In this document: positions 47,778 through 56,829 of the stretch, piece by piece
How the letters are laid out: each line of letters starts with the position of its first letter
How positions within the stretch are numbered: the stretch's first letter is position 1
Origin: Streptomyces sp. NBC_00237
GTDB lineage: Bacteria; Actinomycetota; Actinomycetes; Streptomycetales; Streptomycetaceae
Assembly: GCF_026342435.1 (NCBI RefSeq)
Contig: NZ_JAPEMT010000007.1
Location: 19,510-83,509, forward strand
DNA: 64,000 bases
Direction of reading: 5' to 3'
Position numbers and translations under genes: made by a program
The notes under the pieces: generated by a model
Told to the model about the DNA's origin: nothing
What the model saw: the letters and a program-made list of their open reading frames with translations, nothing else
Databases searched by the model: none

Positions 47778-48026
47778 ATGTCTGCCGACACGGTGACGCT
47801 GGCGCTGACCAGCGGCGCAGACCTGAAGACGTGGGTCTTCCTGATCGCGGGAAACATCTTCCTGATCATCCTGGTAGTCCGATCGATCGGCCACTATGCC
47901 AAGCGCGAGTGGGGTGAGCTGATCGGCCACGTCATCACCGGCATCCTGGTGGCCGGATTCGTCTTCGCTACCGACACCACGAAGAACATGTTCGTGGAGA
48001 TCTTCAATAAGGTCGCGGGCGCGTGA
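47778..48026 (+). CDS. Small T4SS membrane protein
   Basis: This is an 82-aa protein with ATG at 47778. Two spans (WVFLIAGNIFLIILVVRSI and VITGILVAGFVFAT). Size and position between TcpC and TcpE-like genes fit a TcpD/VirB2- or VirB3-like component. Its TGA overlaps the next start. Confidence 0.7.
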   Translation: MSADTVTLALTSGADLKTWVFLIAGNIFLIILVVRSIGHYAKREWGELIGHVITGILVAGFVFATDTTKNMFVEIFNKVAGA

Positions 48027-48574
48027 GGACCGGACATACATACACGCGCCATTTCGATCTTGAAACTCGCCAGCACGAGATCTTCGGCATGGACCTGGGT
48101 GAAGGTCCCTCCCGCCGGATGCTGGTTACGGGCGTGGTCGTTTACGTCCTGTGGACCGGATCTCTCCTGATGCTGTTCGGGCTGCCCAGCCAGCTGACGT
48201 TCACGCTGTACTTCGCGCCCCCGGCAGTGATCACCTACTACGGGGCCCAGCGCAGCCGGAGGAACGAGCGCCGGTGGAACCTCACCCAATGGGCGCTGTG
48301 GGTCCGCTACCTGACGCTGGGGCACCGGCCCGTCATCAACGGCGGGCGCCGTGCGGCCGAGCGGCACGAGTGGATGCCGATGCGCGCTCGTCTCGGTGAG
48401 CGAGCCGAAGCGTTTGTTGAGCTGCCCGGCATGGGCGCCTTCGAGAACGTGCTCGCCAAGGACGCGCCCCGACCCACCGCCGGCCGGGCCGTCCCGTTCG
48501 ACTCCAAGACCCGCATGTACGGGCCGGACGCGGTGTACCGCGCCCGTAAGCGCACCGGCGGCAAGCCGCAGTAA
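48023..48574 (+). CDS. TcpE-like conjugal transfer membrane protein
   Basis: This is a 183-aa protein from GTG 48023 (GTGA overlap). Residues about 30-75 form two spans (MLVTGVVVYVLWTGSLLML and LTFTLYFAPPAVITYYG). A basic cytoplasmic tail with RRWNLTQWALWVRYLTLG follows. Order and shape match TcpE/PrgI-type proteins next to a VirB4 ATPase. Confidence 0.72.
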   Translation: MRTGHTYTRHFDLETRQHEIFGMDLGEGPSRRMLVTGVVVYVLWTGSLLMLFGLPSQLTFTLYFAPPAVITYYGAQRSRRNERRWNLTQWALWVRYLTLGHRPVINGGRRAAERHEWMPMRARLGERAEAFVELPGMGAFENVLAKDAPRPTAGRAVPFDSKTRMYGPDAVYRARKRTGGKPQ

Positions 48575-48588
48575 AGAGGGGTACGGGG

Positions 48589-51135
48589 ATGAAGATCACG
48601 AAGGCAGTCGGAAAGTTCCTCGGAGTCGCGGGGGATCGGTCTGCGCCGCCGCCGCGATACCTGGCTCTGGCGGACGGGCTCACGGTGACGGAGACCCACG
48701 CCGAGGCGTGGTACGTCCTGTCCAGCAGCAACACCGACCTGATGTCGGAGCAGGCGCGGGACGCCGAACACGACCAGGCATCCAGTGCGCTCGCCCGCAC
48801 GCTCGCCGGGCACGACTGCCACCTGCGGATACTGTGGAGCCCGCTGAACGCCGGGGACTACCGCGTCGAGGCCGAGGAGCTGTTCACCGCTGGAGACTTC
48901 GCGGAGTGGGCGGAGGCCCGGGTGGAACGGCTCGAAGACATCGCCCTCTCCCAGCGTCAACTGCTGCTGGGTGTGCGCATCCAGGAGCGTTCCGGACAGA
49001 CCCAGGCCCGCAGCCGCAGCGGCGTGCAGGACGCCTTCGGCGTCAGGAAGACCGGCATCCCGCAGCGCGAGCTAGCCCGGCTCGATGCGCTCGCGCGCCG
49101 GCTCGGACGCCAGTTGGAGACAACCCCGTGGCGGGCCAAGCCCGCCCCGGTCGAGGTCCTGGCCTGGATGGTAGCGCGGGAACAGCACCGGGCCACGAGC
49201 CTGCCGACACCCAACAGCGCAGGCGTGATCTCCGGGGCGAAGCTGGCCGCACTCACCCGCGGTCGCGTCGTCCCGTACCCGGATCATGTGCGCGTGATGG
49301 ATGCCCAGGGCGAAGTCGCCGCCTGGACCAGCGTTCTGACGATGGACTCCTTCCCCGAAGAGATGGATTCGCCGGGGCCGGGGGAGTGGCTGCGGACGGT
49401 CAGTGAGATTACGTACGTACCGGAGTACGACGAGGACGGCGTCGACCCGGATGTTCAGATCCTCCCGGTCAACCCCGAACCGTCCGTGCGCTTCAAGGTC
49501 CTGCACCGGCGCGACGCGCTGAAGTTGACCGAGGAGACGCGGAAGCTGGCCAAGGAGCAGGGCGACTCCGCCGCCCAGCACTCTGCCGCCACCCCCGCCG
49601 CCGACATCATCGAGACCGAAGAGACGATGACTCAGCTCGCGCGCGATATGAAGCGCGAGGACGTCACCCTGTTGGAGGACCACCCCCGGCTGGTCGTCTC
49701 CAGCGACGTCTCCCTGGAGGACCTGCGCTCGAAGATCCTCGCGGTCACCACGCACTACGGCGGTCTCGGCATCGAGGTGTCCGTCGGCACCGAGGAGCAG
49801 AAGGAACTCTGGCTGGAGACGCTGCCCGGCGACAAGGTTCGCGTGCCCGACCTCTCCCACATCCGTACCGTGGGCGCACTCGCCGGAAGTTGGTTCTGGG
49901 GCGGTGCCTCCGTCGGTGACGACACCGGCCCGGTGATCGGCTACCTCACCGGCTCCACCCCCGGCCTTGTCCGCAACGACCTGACCGGCGGCTCGGCGCG
50001 CGGTGACGCGACCACCACGGCGTTCATCGGCAGGTCCGGACGCGGTAAGACGACCGCGATGATGATGTCCCTGCTGGACGCGGCGTTCCGCGGCAGCTTC
50101 GTCTTGGCGCTGGACTTCAAGGGCGACATGGGCGGATTGGTCGGGGCTGGCCGTCGCTTCGGTCTGAACGCGCACCTGGTGGAGACCGGCGCCCAGTACG
50201 CGGGTGTCGCTGACCTGTTCACCCTGCTGACCGGCGAGAGCGCCGAGCGGGCCCAGACCGAGGTCCCCGCACAGCTGGGCATCGCCCTTCCCCAGCACCT
50301 GCGGATGCGCGGCGCCGAGACGCCGATCCAGTCGGCCGTCAACGAGGTGATTGCCGCCGGGGAACCGCAGGTGTGGAAGGTCATCGAGCACCTGCGCGAG
50401 TCGACCGACGAGCTGTCCAGGGAGACCGGTCAGGCCCTGTACGAGCTCGCGCAGACGGGCCTCGGCGCCCCGTTCATGGGCAGGCCGACCGGCGACAACA
50501 TGTTCATGCGGTCCGAGCCGGGCATCTGGGTGGTGCAGATCCCCGGGATCTCGCTGCCTGCCCCAGACGACGACCGCGAGGACTGGTCCGTGCACCAGCG
50601 GCTCAGCGTCGCCCTGGTCCACTCGATGCTGGCGTTCGGGATCTCGATGGCCGGCCGCAAGGACCTGCGCGGCCTGCGCAAGGCCATCGCGGTCCCCGAA
50701 GTGCATGTGCTAACGGCGACCCGGGAGGGAAGTTCCTTCCTCCAGTACATCGCGAGGGTCGGCAGGGCGTTGCAGACCGCTCTTGTCATCGACACGCAGG
50801 ACCCGGAGTCGCTGGCGAAGCTGACCGGCCTGATCGAGCAGATCACCACCATGTTCGGCTTCCAGCTCACGACATCCGAGCAGCAGGATGCGCTCGCGGC
50901 CCTGCTCGACCTGCCCAAGGGCGAGCACACCCGGGCGCTGATCCAGGCGATCGGCGTGGGCTTCGATCAGGAGATCCGTCACGGCCACGCGATCATGCGC
51001 GACCGCCGATTCCAGTCCGCCACCGTCCAGTTCGACGTCCCGTCGGAAGAACTGCTGGAGCTGCTGAGCACGACACCCAAGGTCGACACCGGCGGGGCCG
51101 ATCTGACCAAGGAACCGCAGGGGGTAGGGGTATGA
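48589..51135 (+). CDS. VirB4-like transfer ATPase
   Basis: This is an 848-aa protein with ATG at 48589. An N-terminal ~450-residue domain is followed by the ATPase core: Walker A GRSGRGKTT at about 481-489, LALDFKGDMGGL shortly after, and later VPEVHVLTATREGSSFLQYI with RVGRALQTALVIDTQ. In the place of the usual Walker B DE pair the sequence has PE, which seems characteristic of this actinobacterial branch. It should power assembly or substrate handling of the transfer channel. It ends in an ATGA overlap with the lipoprotein. Confidence 0.85.
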   Translation: MKITKAVGKFLGVAGDRSAPPPRYLALADGLTVTETHAEAWYVLSSSNTDLMSEQARDAEHDQASSALARTLAGHDCHLRILWSPLNAGDYRVEAEELFTAGDFAEWAEARVERLEDIALSQRQLLLGVRIQERSGQTQARSRSGVQDAFGVRKTGIPQRELARLDALARRLGRQLETTPWRAKPAPVEVLAWMVAREQHRATSLPTPNSAGVISGAKLAALTRGRVVPYPDHVRVMDAQGEVAAWTSVLTMDSFPEEMDSPGPGEWLRTVSEITYVPEYDEDGVDPDVQILPVNPEPSVRFKVLHRRDALKLTEETRKLAKEQGDSAAQHSAATPAADIIETEETMTQLARDMKREDVTLLEDHPRLVVSSDVSLEDLRSKILAVTTHYGGLGIEVSVGTEEQKELWLETLPGDKVRVPDLSHIRTVGALAGSWFWGGASVGDDTGPVIGYLTGSTPGLVRNDLTGGSARGDATTTAFIGRSGRGKTTAMMMSLLDAAFRGSFVLALDFKGDMGGLVGAGRRFGLNAHLVETGAQYAGVADLFTLLTGESAERAQTEVPAQLGIALPQHLRMRGAETPIQSAVNEVIAAGEPQVWKVIEHLRESTDELSRETGQALYELAQTGLGAPFMGRPTGDNMFMRSEPGIWVVQIPGISLPAPDDDREDWSVHQRLSVALVHSMLAFGISMAGRKDLRGLRKAIAVPEVHVLTATREGSSFLQYIARVGRALQTALVIDTQDPESLAKLTGLIEQITTMFGFQLTTSEQQDALAALLDLPKGEHTRALIQAIGVGFDQEIRHGHAIMRDRRFQSATVQFDVPSEELLELLSTTPKVDTGGADLTKEPQGVGV

Positions 51136-51743
51136 AGCGCGCAATGGTCATTGCCGCCGCGGCGGCCGTCACCGTTCTCGCCGCCGGGTGCTCATCCCAG
51201 AACGAGGGAGGGAAGGGCGTATCCGGCGACAGCGACGGCACCGACACCACGGCCGCCGCCATCAAGGCCGCCCGGACCTACCAGAGCGCCGTCAACGGCG
51301 ACGACTGGGCGAAGGCGTGCGGCCTGCGGACCGAGCGCTACCGGCACGGCTCCGTAAAGGAGTGCGTCGCCGACAACGCCCCGAAGACCGAGAGCCCCGA
51401 GCCGAGCCCGACCGAGTCCGACGAGTTCCCGCCGCTTCGCCGGGCGGACGGCTCTGTCGTACGCGGCAAGCCGAAGCCGAGTGCCACCGGCCCGGACAAG
51501 GCGAAGACAGGCGAGGTCAAGGCCAGCGCGCCGCAGAGCGTCCCCGCCATCGGTGACCACCCGGCCGGTACGGGCGTACGGGTCGAGTACACCGTCACCT
51601 GGCCCGACTCCACCACCACCAGCCGCAAGGCCCTACGCGTCGTACAGCAGGGCGATATGTGGCTAGTCGACCAGTCCGAGGACATTGCCGAGTCGGATGA
51701 AGCACACGGCAACCCGGTCCACGACGCGCTGATGAGGGGATGA
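51132..51743 (+). CDS. Lipoprotein of the transfer operon
   Basis: This is a 203-aa protein with ATG at 51132. Signal peptide with lipobox LAAGC (Cys at about residue 20), then a soluble domain with KACGLRTERY and a C-terminal strand region (VRVEYTVTWPDSTTT...). It resembles small NTF2-like or DUF-type lipoproteins; possibly a structural or VirB7-like part at the outer face of the membrane. Confidence 0.75.
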   Translation: MKRAMVIAAAAAVTVLAAGCSSQNEGGKGVSGDSDGTDTTAAAIKAARTYQSAVNGDDWAKACGLRTERYRHGSVKECVADNAPKTESPEPSPTESDEFPPLRRADGSVVRGKPKPSATGPDKAKTGEVKASAPQSVPAIGDHPAGTGVRVEYTVTWPDSTTTSRKALRVVQQGDMWLVDQSEDIAESDEAHGNPVHDALMRG

Positions 51744-51747
51744 CATC

Positions 51748-53889
51748 GTGATCAGTCTCGAACCGCCGAAGAAGTACCGCTTCAGCGTGTTGGCGCTGCT
51801 GATCCGGCTGCAGAACTTCCGGCTGCCCCGCAAGCGAACGGTCATGATCCCTCTGGTGGGGATCTACGTGACGCTGATGGTCACCGCGCAATCAGCATGG
51901 GCGAAGGACTACACCCCAGTCGGCATCGGTGACCTTCTGCCCTCCGTGGACATCCCGTACACGAAGGGGCAAGGGACGCTGTACGAGGAGTACGGCAACC
52001 CCCTGCTCTACACGGTCACTGACGACTACGGCATGTGGGACGTCATGGACCCCATGCTGGAGATCCCTGCGATCATCTGCATGGCTCTCACCGCCGTGGT
52101 CGGTTCGGCCGCAGTCACGATCGTGCAGTGGATCTTCAACGTGACGACGATCCCGCCGCTGGAGAACGCGATCACCGCCTCCGTGGGCGGCGCCGCGAAG
52201 ACGCTCACCGAGACGCTGCTGCCCTCCGCGATGGTGATCGGCGCCCTGGTCGCATGGGCCAACCACCGCCGGGCTGCTGGATCGGGCTTGTCCCAGCTGG
52301 GCTGGGTAGCAGTCTCGACCATCTTCTCCATTTCGCTGCTGATGGCCCCGCAGACCTGGGTTAACGGAATCGACTCTGTCCGCAACGTCGGCTCCAGCGT
52401 GGCCATGAACGCCACCAGCGCCGGCCTGGGCGACGGCACGAAGGAGCCCATCGACCTCGGCCACAAAACGACGTACGGCAACAACGAGCGCGACAACATG
52501 CTGCGGAAGTCGAGCGATGCCGTCTGGCGGACGTACGTCGCCACTCCGTGGTGCGTGGTGCAGTTCGGCAGCCTGGATGCCTGCAAGGCCGAGGGCAAGG
52601 GGCTGCTGGATGCTGGGGTCAACCCGGAGGACCGCAAGGAGCACATGAAGGATGTGGGCGACCGCATCGGGGGTGACTCGAACTCCTGGGTCGACGGCCA
52701 CAACCCGGTAGGCCGCATGATGGTCGCCATCCCGGCGCTGATCTGCGTGATCCTGTTCTCGGCCCTGGTCCTGATGCTGGCGTTCGCGAGTCTGGCGTCC
52801 CTGATCGGCGCCCTGATGATGCTGGTGACCGGAGTGATCTTTGCCTGCCTATGGATTATCCCAGGCAGGCCCCGGATGTGGGGCGTCCGCTGGTTCGACT
52901 TCCTCCTCGGCTACACCCTGCAGAGCGGCATCGCCACGATGACCCTCGGCTCGGTCCTGGTCGTGACTACCGCGGCCACCCGGATGATGGGCGAATACGG
53001 TTACGCGGCGGGCGCCGGAATCAGCATCGCCACCGCCATCGTCGCCTTCAAGTTCCGCAGCGTTCTGGAGTCCATCGTCGGCGTCACTGGCCTGACGAGC
53101 CCGGCCGCCGCCGTCGGCGGACTGCTCGCCGCCCGTGCGGCGGGCAAGGCCGGTTGGGGGATCACCAAGGGGCTCGGTCGCGGACTCGCGGGGATGCGAC
53201 TCCCCCGGATGCCCCGGATGCCCAGCCGCGGTGGCGGTGGTGGCGGTGGAAACACCGGCAGGCCGACGACCCCGCAGCTTCCGCCGGGCGGCACTCCGGG
53301 CGCCCTGGCCGGTGCCCGACGCCCGATGCCGCCGCTGCCCTCCGGGCAGACGGCAGGCGCGGCGCTGCCCAACAGCGACAGCCGCAGGGAAGTCGGTCCC
53401 CTCACCAGCCGTCCCGAACTGCCGTCGTCCACCGCGCCGGCCCGCGGCCGGTCCGTTGCCGACGGCCCGGCCAAGGCCGTCCCGGGTACCCGCCGTCCGG
53501 CCGAGGTCGGGGGCACCCGCCGCCCGGCGGAGGTTGGGGGATCGGTTCCCCGTCAGGCTCTGCCTGCCGCAAGCGGCTCTGCCCAGGCGGCGACGCAGCA
53601 CGCGCCGAACAGCGCGAGCCGTCCGGCGGCGGGAGCGGCCAGCCGTCCGTCCCCGACGCTGCGGACCGAGAACAGCGGTGCCAGTTACACCTTCCGGCAG
53701 GGTCCGAAGACGGGCACCTCCGCGCCGAAGGTGATTCCGCACAAGGTGGTCCGATCGACACCGAACCGTCCCGGCGGTTCCACCGGACCCAACCCGACGC
53801 GGCCGGAGAACCGCAGCAGGGCCCGCAGTCGCGGCCGCGGCCGCGGTCTGTCCGTGCCGACCGTGACGCGCCGCAACGGGGGGAACTAA
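51748..53889 (+). CDS. VirB6-like polytopic transfer protein
   Basis: This is a 713-aa protein with GTG at 51748. About eight hydrophobic segments between residues 30 and 465 (for example VMIPLVGIYVTLMVTA, LICVILFSALVLMLAFASLA). A Pro/Arg/Gly-rich disordered tail of about 240 residues follows, ending in a basic stretch. Position after VirB4 and the lipoprotein fits the TcpH/VirB6-like channel protein. The tail may contact DNA or the wall hydrolase. Confidence 0.78.
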   Translation: MISLEPPKKYRFSVLALLIRLQNFRLPRKRTVMIPLVGIYVTLMVTAQSAWAKDYTPVGIGDLLPSVDIPYTKGQGTLYEEYGNPLLYTVTDDYGMWDVMDPMLEIPAIICMALTAVVGSAAVTIVQWIFNVTTIPPLENAITASVGGAAKTLTETLLPSAMVIGALVAWANHRRAAGSGLSQLGWVAVSTIFSISLLMAPQTWVNGIDSVRNVGSSVAMNATSAGLGDGTKEPIDLGHKTTYGNNERDNMLRKSSDAVWRTYVATPWCVVQFGSLDACKAEGKGLLDAGVNPEDRKEHMKDVGDRIGGDSNSWVDGHNPVGRMMVAIPALICVILFSALVLMLAFASLASLIGALMMLVTGVIFACLWIIPGRPRMWGVRWFDFLLGYTLQSGIATMTLGSVLVVTTAATRMMGEYGYAAGAGISIATAIVAFKFRSVLESIVGVTGLTSPAAAVGGLLAARAAGKAGWGITKGLGRGLAGMRLPRMPRMPSRGGGGGGGNTGRPTTPQLPPGGTPGALAGARRPMPPLPSGQTAGAALPNSDSRREVGPLTSRPELPSSTAPARGRSVADGPAKAVPGTRRPAEVGGTRRPAEVGGSVPRQALPAASGSAQAATQHAPNSASRPAAGAASRPSPTLRTENSGASYTFRQGPKTGTSAPKVIPHKVVRSTPNRPGGSTGPNPTRPENRSRARSRGRGRGLSVPTVTRRNGGN

Positions 53890-54684
53890 GTGGCCGACGA
53901 CGACAAGAAGCCGCGTACGCCCGCGGAGTTCCGCGAGCTGCTGCGGGAGGTCTACGAGGTCCCGGAGGTCGAGGAGGAAGGCAAGAGGCGCCACCGCCGC
54001 CGTGCCCGCCGCCAAGCCCGCCGTACGGCAAAGGCCAACCGCAAGACGACGATGAAGGAGGCGTTGGAGGACGAGCGGGCCAAGGAGCCCATGAACCCCG
54101 CCGGTGCCGCCCTGATCATCGTCGTCATCCTGGCCGTGGGGTTCGGTGCCACGAAGTGGATCACCGGGGACGACAAGGGACAGCAGAGCGTCAGCACCGC
54201 CCCGAGTTCTCCCGCTGATCCCGCCGGCGGCGGCACGACGGCGAGTTCGCCGCCGAGCCCGTCCGCGTCGCCGTCGCCGCCCGCCCCGCTTCCGGCCGTG
54301 GACCTGAGTGCGCCAGAGAAGACGGCGGAGGACTGGGGCCGGGTCTATATGACCCGGAACCCGCCGGTCGACAGGAAGCACGAGACCGTGGTCGAGCGGG
54401 CGGCCCCCTGGATGACCGAGGCCCTGGCCCGCAATCTCGCGGGCACCCGAGACAGCCTGTGGGACAACCTGATCTCCAACGGCGGGGTGTCCACCGTGAC
54501 CGGGGTCGAGGTGGGCAAGGCGGACCAGAAGCTGGGCATCGACACCCCGCTTCGGGCCTGGCGAGAGGTCAAGGTCAAGACCGTCATCGAGGGCTACAAG
54601 AAGTACGACAAGACCTATGTCTTCCAAGCGGAGATGACACGCGACGGCGACCAGTGGCGCGTGTCGAGGGTGCTGGGGGTCTGA
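53890..54684 (+). CDS. Second TcpC/VirB8-like bitopic transfer protein
   Basis: This is a 264-aa protein with GTG at 53890, the base right after the previous stop. A basic N-terminus (RRHRRRARRQARRTAK), one span (AALIIVVILAVGFGATKWI at about 72-90), a Pro/Ser linker, then an NTF2-like extracytoplasmic domain (about 140-264). Shorter than the 46622 product and with only one such domain. Confidence 0.7.
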   Translation: MADDDKKPRTPAEFRELLREVYEVPEVEEEGKRRHRRRARRQARRTAKANRKTTMKEALEDERAKEPMNPAGAALIIVVILAVGFGATKWITGDDKGQQSVSTAPSSPADPAGGGTTASSPPSPSASPSPPAPLPAVDLSAPEKTAEDWGRVYMTRNPPVDRKHETVVERAAPWMTEALARNLAGTRDSLWDNLISNGGVSTVTGVEVGKADQKLGIDTPLRAWREVKVKTVIEGYKKYDKTYVFQAEMTRDGDQWRVSRVLGV

Positions 54685-54685
54685 C

Positions 54686-55936
54686 GTGAACTCGCGCCAG
54701 GCCGCCATGCTGGCCTCGGGGGTGGCGCGTCGGGGGGCGGCGCTGAAACTCGCCGTCCCCGCGGGCATCCTCTTCTTCGTCTTCCTGATAGGACTCGGGA
54801 TCGTCGGTGGTATCGCCGGTAGTTCCCAGGCGTCCGCCGCGTCCTGCGGCGGCGCCGGTCTGCCGGATGCCCAGTACGAGAGCGACGATGAGAGTGACGA
54901 CGGGGGCAGCAAGGACAGCACCGACGGTCTCCACGCCCAGCAGATAGACAACGCGAAGACGATCGACAGGGTGGCCGCCCAAGGCGGCCTGCCGGGACGC
55001 GCAACCCTGGTCGCGCTGATGACCGCGCTCCAGGAGAGCACGCTGATCAACCTTGACCACGGTCCCGGTGACTCCGTGGGCCTGTTCCAGCAGAAGCCGC
55101 AGTACGGGTGGGGCACCAAGGAACAGATCATGAAGCCCGCGTACGCGGCGAAGATGTTCTTCTTCGGAGCGGACAGCGGCAGCCCCCGCGGACTGACGGA
55201 CGTCAAGGGCTGGGAGTCGATGGCGCTGGAGAAGGCCGCCGAAGCCGTGCAGCACTCCGAGCAAGGCGAGTTGTACGCAGGCCAGGAGTCCGAGGCCCGC
55301 CGGATCGCGAAGGAAGCTGGTATCAACCTCGGGCACCCCGGCCGGGCGGACAGTCAGCCGACCGACGACCCGTCCGGCGACACGGCCGACCCGTCCGGCG
55401 ACACGGCCGACCGGTCCGACGCCCCGAGCGGGGCCCCCACCGAGCGGTGCGAGAAGGATAAGGAGAAGGACCAGGAAGACGGACCGGCCCCGAAGCCGGG
55501 CACCGCGTTCCACGATGGCAACGCCAACTGGCCCGCCCAGGTGAAAAACCCGCGGTCCACCGCCGACGCCATCAAGTGGGCCAAGCGCGAGGCCGACAGC
55601 GGGTCCTTGGAGTGGTATCGCTGGTGCCTGAAGTTCGTTGCTCAGTCGTACGGCTGGACCTCCGCCGGTTCCCAGTACGCCATCGACCACTACTGGGCAA
55701 TGCCGTCCACGATGCGGCACAACCGGGACCGCAACCCCCCGGTCGGTGCCCTCATGTTCTGGAGCACCGACGGCCGGGCGGGGCATGTCGCGCTCTACGT
55801 CGGCAACGGGGAAATCGCCTCCAACGACATCCGCGAGCCCGGCCGGATTTCGATCGTTCCTGCCACGGATATTGAGTCGAAATGGGGTGCTACGTACCAG
55901 GGTTGGGCCCCACCGTACTTCCCCAATGCCGGATAA
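54686..55936 (+). CDS. Two-domain cell-wall hydrolase of the transfer operon
   Basis: This is a 416-aa protein from GTG 54686. An N-terminal span (about 22-45) anchors it. Residues about 90-190 look like a lytic transglycosylase with the catalytic Glu in ALQESTL and the DSVGLFQQKP loop. An Asp/Pro-rich linker has a repeated DPSGDTAD unit. The end is a CHAP/NlpC-P60-type domain with Cys in RWCLKFVA near 316 and His in GHVALYVGNG near 372. VirB1/TcpG-like: opens peptidoglycan for the channel. Confidence 0.82.
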   Translation: MNSRQAAMLASGVARRGAALKLAVPAGILFFVFLIGLGIVGGIAGSSQASAASCGGAGLPDAQYESDDESDDGGSKDSTDGLHAQQIDNAKTIDRVAAQGGLPGRATLVALMTALQESTLINLDHGPGDSVGLFQQKPQYGWGTKEQIMKPAYAAKMFFFGADSGSPRGLTDVKGWESMALEKAAEAVQHSEQGELYAGQESEARRIAKEAGINLGHPGRADSQPTDDPSGDTADPSGDTADRSDAPSGAPTERCEKDKEKDQEDGPAPKPGTAFHDGNANWPAQVKNPRSTADAIKWAKREADSGSLEWYRWCLKFVAQSYGWTSAGSQYAIDHYWAMPSTMRHNRDRNPPVGALMFWSTDGRAGHVALYVGNGEIASNDIREPGRISIVPATDIESKWGATYQGWAPPYFPNAG

Positions 55937-55992
55937 GAAGTGGCATGTCAGTGCCTTTTGAGATGATCTAGAACAGAGCAAAGGAGACGGGT

Positions 55993-56409
55993 GTGGCAGA
56001 TCGGCTGATCCTGGTTGACGACCTGGACGAGGAGAGCATCAAGGGCGTCGAGCGGATCGACTTCATGTGGCGGGGGACCGAGTACGAGATCGACCTCAAC
56101 CCGGAGCACCTGGCGGAGTACGACGAAACCCTCGCTCCGCTGCTGAAGGTCGCCAGGGTGAAGCAGGGCGCCGGCCGCAAGGGACGCAAGACGGCGAAGC
56201 CCAAGTCCGAGATGGCGGCCGAGACGAAGAAGATGCGCGACTGGGCCAAGGCGAACGGGCACGAGGTACCCGACCGCGGCCCGGTCCCCCAGAAGGTCCG
56301 CGAGGCGTACGCCCGAGCCCAGGCCGAGCCGGGGCCGAGCGTCCCGCCGCAGGGCGCGCAGGAGGACGCCGCCGATCCTGCGACCCCGCACCCCTATGCG
56401 GGTCGCTGA
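55993..56409 (+). CDS. Lsr2-like nucleoid-associated protein
   Basis: This is a 138-aa protein with GTG at 55993, after AAGGAG. The N-terminal dimerisation part (IDFMWRGTEYEIDLNPEHLAEYD) and the C-terminal DNA-binding part with WAKANGHEVPDRGPVPQKVREAY near 85-105 match Lsr2. In Lsr2 the AT-hook-like RGR follows a similar RG; here it reads DRGP. Plasmid-encoded Lsr2 proteins can silence AT-rich plasmid genes to lower their cost. Confidence 0.82.
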   Translation: MADRLILVDDLDEESIKGVERIDFMWRGTEYEIDLNPEHLAEYDETLAPLLKVARVKQGAGRKGRKTAKPKSEMAAETKKMRDWAKANGHEVPDRGPVPQKVREAYARAQAEPGPSVPPQGAQEDAADPATPHPYAGR

Positions 56410-56818
56410 TCAGAAGGGACGCACCCGGCCCTCCGTGGTCTGGCGGCCCCTGAAAGAAGAGGCGGCGGAGCAGCTGACCGAAGAGGCGGCCTGCTTCGTC
56501 TGGCTCAACCTCAACACGGGGGAGCTGGACGTACGCGCGACCGATGAGTTCGCGGCCAGCTCCCCATGGCTGGTGGCCGTGTGTTGGATGCTCCGCTGGC
56601 CCGTCGCCCCGCTACCCGCGGACCGGGCCAACAAGCTGATGGACGAGATCGCCCCCCACGCTCAGGACCTGATCAACGCCACCAGCACTGAACTGCCCGA
56701 CCGCGAGCGGCCGGGGACTGTTCTGTACTACGGCGCCGGGCCCGCGCTCGACGCCATCCAGAGGTGCTGTGCCGCCACGTGGACCGATCCGGACCGGCTG
56801 CACACGGATACGCAGTAA
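56396..56818 (+). CDS. Hypothetical protein
   Basis: This is a 140-aa protein. ATG 56396 overlaps the Lsr2-like gene by 14 bp; GTG 56400 is not in frame. Acidic, helical, with Trp/Cys in the centre (ACFVWLNLNTGELDV, WLVAVCWMLRWPV). No membrane span is clear and the family is not recognised. Confidence 0.6.
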   Translation: MRVADQKGRTRPSVVWRPLKEEAAEQLTEEAACFVWLNLNTGELDVRATDEFAASSPWLVAVCWMLRWPVAPLPADRANKLMDEIAPHAQDLINATSTELPDRERPGTVLYYGAGPALDAIQRCCAATWTDPDRLHTDTQ

Positions 56819-56829
56819 GGGAGTGCCCG

